DNA from: Baffinella frigidus
Lineage: Eukaryota; Cryptophyceae; Cryptomonadales; Baffinellaceae
NCBI GenBank assembly: GCA_026770585.1
Contig: MU646365.1
Location: 510,713 to 522,347, forward strand
Length of the DNA stretch: 11,635 nt
Direction of reading: 5' to 3'
Part shown: in pieces, positions 1 through 6,080 of the stretch
Layout: every line of letters starts with the position of its first letter
Position numbering within the stretch: the first letter of the stretch is position 1
Position numbers and translations under genes: made by a program
Notes under the pieces: model-generated
Told to the model about the DNA's origin: nothing
Databases searched by the model: none
What the model saw: only the letters and a program-made list of their open reading frames with translations

Positions 1-60
1 GGGGGGGAGAGGGAGGGAGAGAGGGAGGGAGCGAGCGAGAGTTGGAGGGGGAAACCCCAA
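1..60. repeat. GA-rich low-complexity tract at the window edge
   Basis: Purine-rich sequence built from GGGA, GAGA and GCGA steps. In the minus-strand gene model it lies in the intron after exon 4, whose donor is at 122, so it would be a pyrimidine-rich stretch in the transcript. No coding sequence is recognised here. Confidence 0.6.
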
Positions 61-122
61 AGGTGTCCCAACAGGGGTCAAATCACTCCGGTTTTGTTGT
101 AGGGTTTAGGGGGTGGACTCAC

Positions 123-2389
123 GCGGCAGCTTCGGTGACGAAGAAGAGCGTGCGGGCAGGCTCCGAGACGTCCACGGCACGCACCAGATTCCAGTACACG
201 CACAGCTGCGCACGAGGTTTAAGGGTTATGGGTTAGGGGTTATGGGTTAGGGGTTAGGGGTTAGGGGTTAGGGGTTAGGGTTTCAAGTGCAAGGTGAGGG
301 TTGGGGGTTGAGGGTTGGGATCTTGTTCGTTCTCTTGTTCTCTTGAACAAGAGAGGCCTCCGAGGCGTCGGAGAGGCCTCTCTGGCTTCAATTTAGGGTT
401 TAACCCTGCATCTCTCAACCCTCAACCATCAACCTTCAACCCTGGGCACGCATCAAATCAAATCAGATTGAGGTAGACGCAGAGCTGCGCACGAGAGGGC
501 TCAGGGCTTAGGGTCCAGGGTTGAACTTAGAGTTTAGGGTTGGCTCCCACACGAGAATGCAAGAGGGGCCTATGTAAAACAAAGATAATTTTATGTGGTA
601 TTTGTGTAGTAACGTTGATTGCCCTTGGAGCCACTGAAGTAATGAGTAGGCCGGTAACGAGGTGGGAATACCCTATTCTGGTACAAAATTTTACAACCCC
701 ACATGTAATAGGCCCCTCTAGCATTCTCGAGTGGTCAGCAGAGCTGCGCACGAGAGTGACGGTATCAATACAGGTCTCTCGCGCATGGAAAGTACCTGAA
801 TGCAGACGATGTCGACGTATCGCCGCCAGCCATAGTCAGGCCTGCTCGAAACAACATTCTTCAGACCCTACCAGAGGTACCATCCTAGCTCTGCCTCAGT
901 TGCGTTGACCGACTATTCTCAACTTGACGGTCTGGGTTTGCGGTACAAATCTGTCCACTTTGGAGCCAAAAAGAACCCCATCTCACCAAATCAGCCATGG
1001 AACACATTTTGACAGGACTCCGGTACAAAAAGAGTCGAAAAGAGGGCTTAGTTCTTGAGGCATCCACTACAATGCGGGGACATGTTTCATTTGAAAGAAA
1101 ACGGATCCCTATTTGTTCATAGGAGTTGGACGAAGGTTAATTAGGGCCCTAATTAAAGTCAATTAGGGCCAGAATCCGGTTTGATAGGCTATCTTCTTTT
1201 ACATTAAACATGCTCCCGGATGAACTTAGCAGCCACCGGTGCCTATCTTCCCCGGATTTCCGGGGATGGTTTCAAGCCCTTTACCCTGCAAGGAACTGCA
1301 TTTTTTTACCTGAATCGTTAAATGGACCGTTTCCCCAACGCACCAGTGCCTTCGGGAAACGCTTTAAGTGGCAGGTCCAAGTGGCAACGGAAACGGAAAC
1401 TGAATCAAGATCACTCCGCAGGCAATATCTAGCTCTGTCCCACTTGATTTCGTCTCTTCATTGAAAAAAATGGCCGTAGATGGACAGTTTATTTGTACTG
1501 GAGATCATCCTTTAAAACTAATAATGACGGCTGCATGTTTTTGATGATGAGACGAAATCAACTGGGACAGAGCTAGAATATACCCGCGGGTCTACAACAC
1601 ATTTATGGCGAGACCCTGTGTGGTCTCCCTTGACTTGTAAACGAGCGAGCCGGACTCTGACCCGCTGTGGTTCAAATCTGGGGAGAGGCGATTTGGTCCG
1701 AGGGGTGGGAGGGAGAGGGACCTTTTAGCTCTGGCTCACTAGGGTTGCCCGACTATTCTCATGTTGACATGCTTGGTTTGCGGTACAAATCCGTCAACTT
1801 TACAGCGGAAAAGAGCCCGGTCTTACCAAATCGGAGGGACTAAATGGACTGGGACAGAGCAAGACCTTCGCCAGTAGTTTATAGACGTTATGCCGGCGCC
1901 GAAGGGGATCATGAACAGATCCCACTTCCCCAGCGATGCCGCGAGCAGCGCCGTCAGCACGCAGAGGTGCGAGCACCGGTACAGCCACCTGCACGTTCAA
2001 GATTCAGTGCAAGGTCCTGCGGCATACACCACTCGCGAGGGCCCAGGACCGAGGGTGTAGGTACCCTGGTGGCGGCCCGGGGAATAATGCGGGGGAGTGT
2101 GGGGACCAACGAGAACTCACTTGGAGTGCAAGCTCGGCAGCGCGAGTCCGTCGTCTTCACGCTCTTCGCTGAACCACGGTCTGCTCGCACATTGCGTGTC
2201 ATGGGGCTCGTTTGAGCCCTGCAGGAGCGAGGATCTGAGGTCGTCAGGGTCGAGAGAGGGCTGCGGCTTGCCGTCCTGCACGTTTGAGCCCTGCAGGAGC
2301 AAGGATCCGGTGTCAGGGCCGAGCGCCGGCTTCTGCGGCTTGCCGTCGTGCACCATGCATGACGCCCTTCTGCGCGTGACCACACCCAT
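123..2389 (-). CDS. Spliced gene for a predicted multi-pass membrane protein of unknown function (3' end outside the window)
   Basis: Four exons are predicted: 2389-2121, 1988-1866, 841-796 and 205-123. Donors are GTGAGT (2120), GTCTTG (1865), GTACTT (795) and GTGAGT (122); each acceptor ends in CAG. Phases agree at every join: AA+G gives Lys, AG+G gives Arg, and the third join is between codons. ATG 2389 is the first Met after an in-frame TAA. Exon 1 (about 90 residues) is polar with a 24-residue tandem repeat. Exon 2 carries WLYRCSHLCVLTALLAASLG, then TSINYWR. Exon 3 gives PDYGWRRYVDIVCIQ, and exon 4 starts LCVYWNLVRAVDVSEPARTL. Long hydrophobic runs and the NYWR...GWRRYVD block suggest a membrane protein; I recall similar blocks in protist proteins but cannot name the family. 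Intron 2 holds foldback elements and intron 3 telomere-like repeats. Exons 2-4 are more certain than exon 1. Confidence 0.62.
214..284 (+). repeat. Telomere-like array, TTAGGGG variant
   Basis: About nine units alternate GGGTTAT and GGGGTTA, G-rich on the plus strand. It directly precedes, in minus-strand order, the acceptor of exon 4. It differs from the TTTAGGG type that dominates elsewhere, which suggests local spread of one variant. Confidence 0.85.
332..381. repeat. Pair of adjacent perfect hairpins
   Basis: CTCTTGTTC (332-340) pairs with GAACAAGAG (345-353). AGAGGCCTC (352-360) pairs with GAGGCCTCT (373-381). They lie inside predicted intron 3 between two telomere-like tracts. Their role is unknown. 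Confidence 0.75.
885..1000. mobile_element. Foldback element family M2, copy A (right end not found)
   Basis: It begins CTAGCTCTGCCTCA and matches copy C (1725-1863) over roughly 110 bp, including the shared block CGACTATTCTCA and GGTTTGCGGTACAAATC. The right inverted repeat seen in the other copies is missing or too diverged to see. It lies in intron 2 of the minus-strand membrane-protein gene, about 40 bp upstream of exon 3. Confidence 0.55.
1137..1156. repeat. Perfect 20-bp palindrome
   Basis: TTAATTAGGGCCCTAATTAA is its own reverse complement. A half copy, AATTAGGGCC, follows at 1161-1170. It lies in intron 2 of the minus-strand gene. It could be a cruciform former or a dimeric protein site; nothing nearby decides. 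Confidence 0.85.
1429..1576. mobile_element. Foldback element family M2, copy B (148 bp)
   Basis: Terminal inverted repeats of about 33 bp start CTAGCTCTGTCCCA and run on into TTGATTTCGTCTC with very few mismatches. AATAT flanks both ends (1424-1428 and 1577-1581), a five-base target duplication. There is no coding capacity, so it is a non-autonomous MITE-like element. It lies inside intron 2 of the membrane-protein gene. Confidence 0.85.
1725..1863. mobile_element. Foldback element family M2, copy C (139 bp), at a splice donor
   Basis: Its ends are TTAGCTCTGG and the reverse complement of CTTGCTCTGTCCC. The five-base direct repeat ACCTT flanks it (1720-1724 and 1864-1868). On the minus strand the duplication reads AAGGT, exactly the AAG|GT donor at the end of exon 2. 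The insertion therefore duplicated the splice donor and placed the element two bases into the intron. It also carries GATTTG|GTAAGA, a second donor-like site (GT at 1826). Confidence 0.8.
2210..2353 (-). repeat. 72-bp in-frame tandem repeat inside exon 1
   Basis: Two adjacent units, 2210-2281 and 2282-2353, share a GTTTGAGCCCTGCAGGAGC start and a CTGCGGCTTGCCGTC end, with a diverged middle. The period of 72 is a multiple of three. On the minus strand each unit encodes 24 residues of the form V.DGKPQ...L.PD....LLQGSN. Keeping the frame and the residue pattern supports this minus-strand frame as the coding one. Confidence 0.8.
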
Positions 2390-2431
2390 CTCCTCGGATC
2401 CGGGATTCTCGGACGGGCCCGAGGGGCGTTA

Positions 2432-2468
2432 TATGTCGTGCCGAATTTTATATGTCGTGCCGAATTTT
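2432..2468. repeat. 19-bp tandem duplication upstream of the membrane-protein gene
   Basis: TATGTCGTGCCGAATTTT occurs twice head to tail. A related third copy of TCGTGCCGAATTTTGCC is at 3267. The unit lies in the 5' flank of the minus-strand gene that begins at 2389. Confidence 0.85.
2446..2452 (-). promoter_or_regulatory. Possible TATA box of the membrane-protein gene
   Basis: TATAAAA on the minus strand lies 56 bases upstream of the predicted ATG at 2389. It falls at the junction of a 19-bp tandem duplication (2432-2450 and 2451-2468), so the match may be a by-product of that duplication. No transcription start is visible. Confidence 0.25.
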
Positions 2469-2536
2469 GCCTGTCCCGGAGGGTGGGGAAGCGGTCGATT
2501 TTTTTTCAATAAGTGTTTAGCCTAGACCATGTTTAT

Positions 2537-2631
2537 CTGCAGGGACACACTTTTCGGGTCCAGGAGCAAAGTTGTAGCCCTCGAAAAACTAAGAATTTCA
2601 TCTCCTGACACGAAAAAGTGTGTCCGTGCAG
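2537..2631. mobile_element. 95-bp foldback element
   Basis: CTGCAGGGACACACTTTTCG at 2537 is matched, inverted, by CGAAAAAGTGTGTCCGTGCA ending at 2630, and pairing continues inward through CAGGAG/CTCCTG for about 29 bp with few mismatches. There is no coding capacity and no clear target duplication, so an insertion origin is inferred from the inverted ends only. Confidence 0.65.
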
Positions 2632-2825
2632 AACACCTTGCTAAACAGGTTACAGCGAGTTTTTCGGTACCGAGGCGGGCCCATCCAGAGGGGAAAAAAT
2701 GTTTTTTTCTGGCAAAAGTCAATTATGCTCGTACAAAAATGTCAACTTTTGATTCGCTTCACCCCCCTCCTGTCCCGGGAGGAAAAAAGGACCCTCCCCC
2801 TGCCTCTGTACAGGGGGGGGCTTGA
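2632..2825. other. Non-coding stretch with homopolymer runs
   Basis: It contains A/T runs around 2695-2710 that can fold on each other, and the block GGGAGGAAAAAAGGACCCT at 2777, a close variant of 3290-3308. No gene is recognised. Confidence 0.4.
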
Positions 2826-2914
2826 TGTGATCCGAAAGGAAGCATGGCCTTTCTACAGAACAATTGCCGGTGTCCGCCTATGTTGGGAGCTCGAAGAACC
2901 TAAAGGACCCTCAT
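2826..2914 (+). repeat. Hairpin-rich dispersed repeat, type 2, copy 1
   Basis: It contains GATCCGAAAGGAAGCATGGC, GGTGTCCGCCTATGTTGGGA, GCTCGAAGAACC and CCTAAAGGACC, in the order shared by the other type 2 copies at 4366, 5712 and (minus) 6883. It is followed directly by the longer unit that starts AAAGGCTGACTTGGGTTCGG. Confidence 0.8.
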
Positions 2915-3135
2915 AAAGGCTGACTTGGGTTCGGTGTGTGTGTGAGCATGGGAACCAGTTGGTATACCTTCACCCACCCCAAGAGAACCACCCTGTATCC
3001 CCTCTTCACGAGCCTCTGCACTGGAGAGCGAAACGCCATCCGAAAGCAAAAATGCTTTATCTGCAGATCCCTTCTACGGAACGGCGTGTCGTTGGGCTAT
3101 GTTGGGAGAAATTAAAACCTAAAGGACCTAAAGGA
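2914..3135 (+). repeat. Hairpin-rich dispersed repeat, type 1, long copy 2
   Basis: It matches 4108-4319 in order: AAAGGCTGACTTGGGTTCGG, a diverged spacer, CCCAAGAGAACCACCCTGTA, CACGAGCCTCTGCACTGGA, CCGAAAGCAAAAATGCTTT, TTCTACGGAA, GGGCTATGTTGGGAG and AAAACCTAAAGGACC. GAAAGCA...TGCTTTC-type and TTC-TAC-GGAA hairpins are present. I see no open frame that is kept between copies, so this is a repeat, not a gene. Confidence 0.8.
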
Positions 3136-3236
3136 TCCCCTTTCACCTTTTAAGTTGTTCTGTTGATTTCTAACACTATGTTCGACTTTACTCTGCTGAC
3201 TCCCACTGACATTTCGAGGCACCGTAGGATAATTCA

Positions 3237-3308
3237 TCATGCATGGTGCACGACGGCAAGATGCCTCGTGCCGAATTTTGCCTGTCCCAGGAGGAAAAAA
3301 GGACCCTA
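3237..3308. repeat. Patch made of two copied fragments of the membrane-protein gene 5' region
   Basis: 3237-3260 is an exact 24-bp inverted copy of 2339-2362, which lies in exon 1. It is followed at 3267 by a direct copy of the block at 2455-2477 from the same gene's 5' flank, and then by GGAGGAAAAAAGGACCCT, which also occurs at 2779. Confidence 0.8.
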
Positions 3309-3321
3309 ATAAGTGAACAGG

Positions 3322-3463
3322 ACCACCCTTTATCCCCTCTACACGAGCATCTGCACTGGAGAGCTAAATGCGATCCGAAAGCAAAAATGCTTTCTCTGCA
3401 GTCCTTTCTACGGAAGGGCGTGTCGTTGGCATTTGTTGGGAGAAATTAAAACCTAAAGGACCT

Positions 3464-3467
<4 letters not shown>
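3322..3467 (+). repeat. Hairpin-rich dispersed repeat, type 1, copy 3
   Basis: It has the CCACCCT-TATCCCCTCT...CACGAGCATCTGCACTGGA lead-in, a perfect GAAAGCA/TGCTTTC hairpin (3377-3394), CCTTTC-TAC-GGAAGG (3403-3417) and AAAACCTAAAGGACCTAAAG. Its end fuses to the 18S fragment through a shared AAAG. Confidence 0.8.
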
Positions 3468-3548
<81 letters not shown>

Positions 3549-3572
3549 GCGGCTTGATTTGACTCAACACGG

Positions 3573-3609
<37 letters not shown>

Positions 3610-3722
3610 CATTGAAAGCTCTTTCTTGATTCTATGGGTGGTGGTGAATGGCCGTTCTTAGTTGGTGGAGTGATTTGTCTGGTTAATTCCGTTAACGAAC
3701 GAGACCTCAGCCTGCTAACTAC
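3464..3722 (+). pseudogene. 18S rRNA gene fragment, degenerate
   Basis: About 259 bases match the conserved 3' half of eukaryotic small-subunit rRNA: GGGTTCCGGGGGGAGTATGG, GAAACTTAAAGGAATTGACG, ACTCAACACGGGGAAACTTA, CAGGTCCAGACATAGTAAGG, TTGATTCTATGGGTGGTGGT and TTAACGAACGAGACCTCAGC. Two nearly invariant positions are changed: GGCTTGATTTGAC in place of GGCTTAATTTGAC, and GGTGAATGGCCG in place of GGTGCATGGCCG. The match ends in the variable region after GCCTGCTAACTA, and no flanking rRNA sequence follows. It is therefore a dead insertion and not part of an rDNA unit. The parent class is certain; the organism cannot be read from it. Confidence 0.92.
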
Positions 3723-4107
3723 AGTCTACCCACCCGTAAGATGTACCCCTCGGGCGGGTCCCACGGTGTGAATCTTATGGGTGTGTGCATTTCAGGGTAG
3801 GTCTACCCTAATTTGCACATCCAGGTGGTCGGGGGGGGGTGCATGTGCACAATGTGGGTCGGAAAGGCAAAAAAATGTAAAACGCCTGGGGTTTTGACCA
3901 GTTTTTTAATATGCCTTAGCAAGCTGGTCCAGAATTGTCAGGACGCCATGTTCAATGCGTTTACCCCTTCACAACCACATTTCACTCCTTTCACCCTTGG
4001 TGTCTAACTGATTTCACCTCAACCCCCCACACAATCCCTCTCACCTTGTGGGGTATCTGTGGTTGGATCTTTTCTATACTTCAACCATGAGATGCCATGA
4101 GCCTCAC
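3723..4107. other. Non-coding stretch with a long inverted repeat
   Basis: CACCCGTAAGAT (from about 3731) pairs with ATCTTATGGGTG (from about 3772) with one mismatch, and GTCTACCC with GGGTAGGTC further out, giving an imperfect foldback from about 3723 to 3812 right after the 18S fragment. The rest, to 4107, shows no gene or repeat that I recognise. Confidence 0.45.
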
Positions 4108-4319
4108 AAAGGCTGACTTGGGTTCGGTGTGTGCGAGAGTGCGATCCTATTTTGGAATAGCTCAAACACCCCAAGAGAACCACCCTGTATCCCCTCTTCA
4201 CGAGCCTCTGCACTGGAAAGCTAAACACGATCCGAAAGCAAAAATGCTTTCTCCGCAGTCCTTTCTACGGAAGGGCGTGTCGTTGGGCTATGTTGGGAGC
4301 ATTTAAAACCTAAAGGACC
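4108..4319 (+). repeat. Hairpin-rich dispersed repeat, type 1, long copy 4
   Basis: Direct repeat of 2914-3135. A 26-bp identical start (4108-4133) is followed by a diverged spacer, then near-identity from CCCAAGAGAACCACCCTGTA through GGGCTATGTTGGGAG. The hairpins read GAAAGCA/TGCTTTC and CCTTTC-TAC-GGAAGG. Confidence 0.82.
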
Positions 4320-4365
4320 AAAAAAAGAGCCGGTTTCTGCCGCGATCCTTCTGCAACGGGGGGCC

Positions 4366-4470
4366 TGATGTGATCCGAAAGGAAGCACGGCTTTTCTGCA
4401 GGATACGTTCCGGTGTCCGCCTATGTTGCAGTAATCGGGAGTTAAAAGAACCTAAAGGACCTCAAGGACT
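4366..4470 (+). repeat. Hairpin-rich dispersed repeat, type 2, copy 5
   Basis: GATGTGATCCGAAAGGAAGC, GGTGTCCGCCTATGTTG, an insertion of GCAGTAATC, then AAAGAACCTAAAGGACC. It is in the same orientation as copy 1. Confidence 0.78.
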
Positions 4471-4556
4471 TCCCCTTCCTCCAAAACCAGCAGGGCTAGA
4501 GGGGGGGGTATCCCGAAAGTCACTTACGGCCACTTTCAGCTACATCTGATTTTACT
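4471..4556. repeat. Short tandem and inverted repeats
   Basis: CTACATCTGATTTTA is duplicated in tandem (4540-4567). GGCCACTTTC (4528-4537) is inverted at 4585-4594. No gene is seen. Confidence 0.6.
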
Positions 4557-5272
4557 ACATCTGATTTTGGACGTGACCACTCACGAAAGTGGCCCTGCCC
4601 CCCCCAAAGTTGATAAACGGCTCCAAGAACGCACTAATGGCTCCAAGAACGCACACCAGATACCCTACCCAAGGGCCTGGCGTGGACAAGGACCCTTCGA
4701 GGGGTCGAGCAGCGGCGCGAACTTCTTTCTCGAGACCGGGGTTGTCGGGGTTCTTCCCTTTCTCTTCCTCACGGGTTGTCGGGGTAGATACATGGCGGCA
4801 GCGACGACGGGGGGAAGGCGCCCACATGGAAATGCTCGCCTGACGCTCATTCGCTCGCTCGCCAACGCGCTGACTCTTTCCGGTGTGCTCTCCAGAGAAG
4901 GCTCGCGCGCCCTCAATGCTTTTGCGCTCGAGGGCCAGGGGGGCTCCCATGCTCGCTCTCATGGTCATCTGCATCTCATGGTCGGCAGCGACAGAGATGC
5001 TGATGGTTCAGGGTTTAGGGTTTAGGGTTTAGGGTGTAGGGTATAGGGTATAGGGTTTGGACTTTAGGGTTTAGGGTTTAGGGTTTAGGGTGTTCGGTTA
5101 CTTTGCGGAGAGTCTGGTCATGCCTGTCGAGGATGGAGAGCGTCGCCACCTCCACCGCCGAGGGACTCCCACCGCTCGCACTACACCGCCGGCAAGATCT
5201 GCGACATCCGGCCAACCACGTCGGGGTCTTGCCTTGCAAAGTCTTTGACCGACCGAATCGCTCCGCCGCACA
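4557..5272 (-). pseudogene. Probable coding remnant interrupted by a telomere-like array
   Basis: Two minus-strand coding-like segments flank the array at 5008-5092. The upstream one (about 5270-5100) reads AIRSVKDFARQDPDVVGRMS then QILPAV and stops at TAG. A second frame resumes as EVATLSILDRHDQTLRK. The frame change is explained by a 31-bp insertion bounded by GCGGTG at 5184-5189 and 5153-5158; removing it would fuse the two frames. LRK is followed by GTAACC, a possible donor. Beyond the array the frame MQMTMRASMGAPLALERKSI is open to 4555, and ATGAG|ATG is an acceptor in matching phase. I do not recognise the product. The plus-strand open frame over 4567-5025 is a possible alternative. Either this is a broken gene or the 31-bp piece is removed in a way I cannot see. 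Confidence 0.32.
5008..5092 (+). repeat. Telomere-like array, TTTAGGG type
   Basis: About eleven units of TTTAGGG and variants (TGTAGGG, TATAGGG), G-rich on the plus strand. It separates the two coding-like minus-strand segments of the remnant at 4557-5272. Confidence 0.92.
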
Positions 5273-5273
5273 A

Positions 5274-5690
5274 ACCTAAACCCTGAACCCTAAACCCTAA
5301 ACAGTAAACCCTAAGCCCTAAACTCTGGACCCTAAACATTGGACCCTGAACCCTAAACCCTAAACCCTAAGCCCCAGAACTTCGAACCCTCAATACTCAA
5401 CCCTAAAACCCTAAAGCCTAAACCCTACACCCTCAACCATACAAACTAAACCCTAAACCATAAACCATACACCCTCAACCCTCAACCCTAAACCCTAAAC
5501 CCTAAACCCTAAACCCTAAACCCTAAACCCTTAACCCTAGAACCTAGACCCTAGACCCTAGACCCCAACCCCTAAACCCTTAAACCTTAACCTTAATACC
5601 CTAAACCCTAAACCCTAAACCCTAAACCCTGAACCCTGAACCCTAAACCCTAAACCTTAAACCCTAAACCCTAAACCCTAAACCCTAAAC
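5274..5690 (-). repeat. Long telomere-like array, CCCTAAA type
   Basis: Over 400 bp of CCCTAAA units with scattered variants (CCCTCAA, CCCTTAA, CCCTAGA). Its strand is opposite to the array at 5008-5092, so the two form an inverted pair around about 180 bp. In minus-strand order it ends TTTAG directly before the coding remnant, a possible acceptor. Confidence 0.95.
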
Positions 5691-5711
5691 TGCCGCCGGG
5701 AATTGCTTAGT

Positions 5712-5800
5712 GCGGTCCATGGTCCGAAAAGAAGCATGGCTTTTCTGTGGAACAAGTTCCAGTGTCCGCCTATATTGGGAGCTCGAAGAACCTCAAGAAC
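5712..5800 (+). repeat. Hairpin-rich dispersed repeat, type 2, copy 6
   Basis: GGTCCGAAAAGAAGCATGGC, the hairpin GGAAC-AA-GTTCC, GTGTCCGCCTATATTGGGAG and CTCGAAGAACCTCAAGAACC. It follows the telomere-like array directly. Confidence 0.8.
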
Positions 5801-5828
5801 CGTCCTTGGAGCCTTGGGTGCCGTGCGC

Positions 5829-5941
5829 GATGGCATGCCGACTCCATGCAGAGAGGGGGGGGGGGGAGAGAAAGATAGAGTGCGATAGAGAGAGAGAGTG
5901 TGAGAGAGAGATAGCGGGCGAGAGAGATGGCATGCCGACTC
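5829..5941. repeat. GA-rich microsatellite flanked by 16-bp direct repeats
   Basis: GATGGCATGCCGACTC occurs at 5829-5844 and exactly again at 5926-5941, with a (GA)n tract between. An 11-base part, GGCATGCCGAC, recurs at 6242-6252. The flanking repeat looks like a target duplication or a slippage product. Confidence 0.75.
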
Positions 5942-5954
5942 ACGCCTTTACCAC

Positions 5955-6075
5955 CAAGCTCTGCCTGAGTTTTATTTTGGCTCGTCGTTCAAAGTGTTTA
6001 AAAACAGAAATCTAGTACAAAAGGGTGAATAGAAAGCCTTTAGAACGAGCCAGAATAAAACTTAGGCAGAGCTAG
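5955..6075. mobile_element. Foldback element family M2, copy D (121 bp)
   Basis: The left end, CAAGCTCTGCCTGAGTTTTA, matches the inverted right end, CTAGCTCTGCCTAAGTTTTA, over about 32 bp. The five-base direct repeat ACCAC flanks it (5950-5954 and 6076-6080). On the minus strand the right-hand duplication reads GTGGT and immediately follows AACGAAG, a donor-like junction. Confidence 0.82.
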
Positions 6076-6080
6076 ACCAC

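Larger units (their letters stand above)
206..795 (-). other. Intron 3 of the membrane-protein gene, with telomere-like tracts and decoy acceptors
   Basis: The 590-bp predicted intron opens with GTACTT at 795 and closes with GTGCGCAG at 206. It contains G-rich TTAGGGG-type repeats (214-284), mixed-strand degenerate repeats (394-441 and 500-540), two hairpins (332-353 and 352-381), and two upstream copies of the acceptor motif CTCGTGCGCAG with AG at 744-745 and 485-486. Using either upstream copy would soon meet a stop codon. Confidence 0.55.
2390..2536. other. 5' flank of the membrane-protein gene
   Basis: Apart from the 19-bp duplication and the TATA-like site, I see a T-run near 2500 and no convincing coding sequence. 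The block GCCGAATTTTGCCTGTCCC (2459-2477) recurs at 3271. Confidence 0.4.

Noticed and set aside
540-908. Plus-strand open frame of about 120 codons with a hydrophobic stretch.
   Set aside because: It has no ATG start, begins in a telomere-like tract, and overlaps exon 3 and the repeated acceptor motif of the better supported minus-strand gene.
1954-2385. Second minus-strand open frame of over 140 codons.
   Set aside because: It lies in another frame than the one whose phases fit the splice sites, and it reads through a good GTGAGT donor and the adjacent intron.
2914-3135. tRNA-derived SINE head, because of GGGTTCGG near GGCTGACTTGG.
   Set aside because: The spacing and order do not fit Pol III A and B boxes, and no cloverleaf could be drawn.
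3265-3277. CTCGTGCCGAATT equals the reverse complement of a well-known cDNA-library EcoRI adaptor, suggesting cloning contamination.
   Set aside because: Close variants at 2435-2447 and 2454-2466 carry GTCGTGCCGAATT, and the match continues into TTGCCTGTCCC at both 2466 and 3278. It behaves as a genomic repeat; a check against raw reads would settle it.
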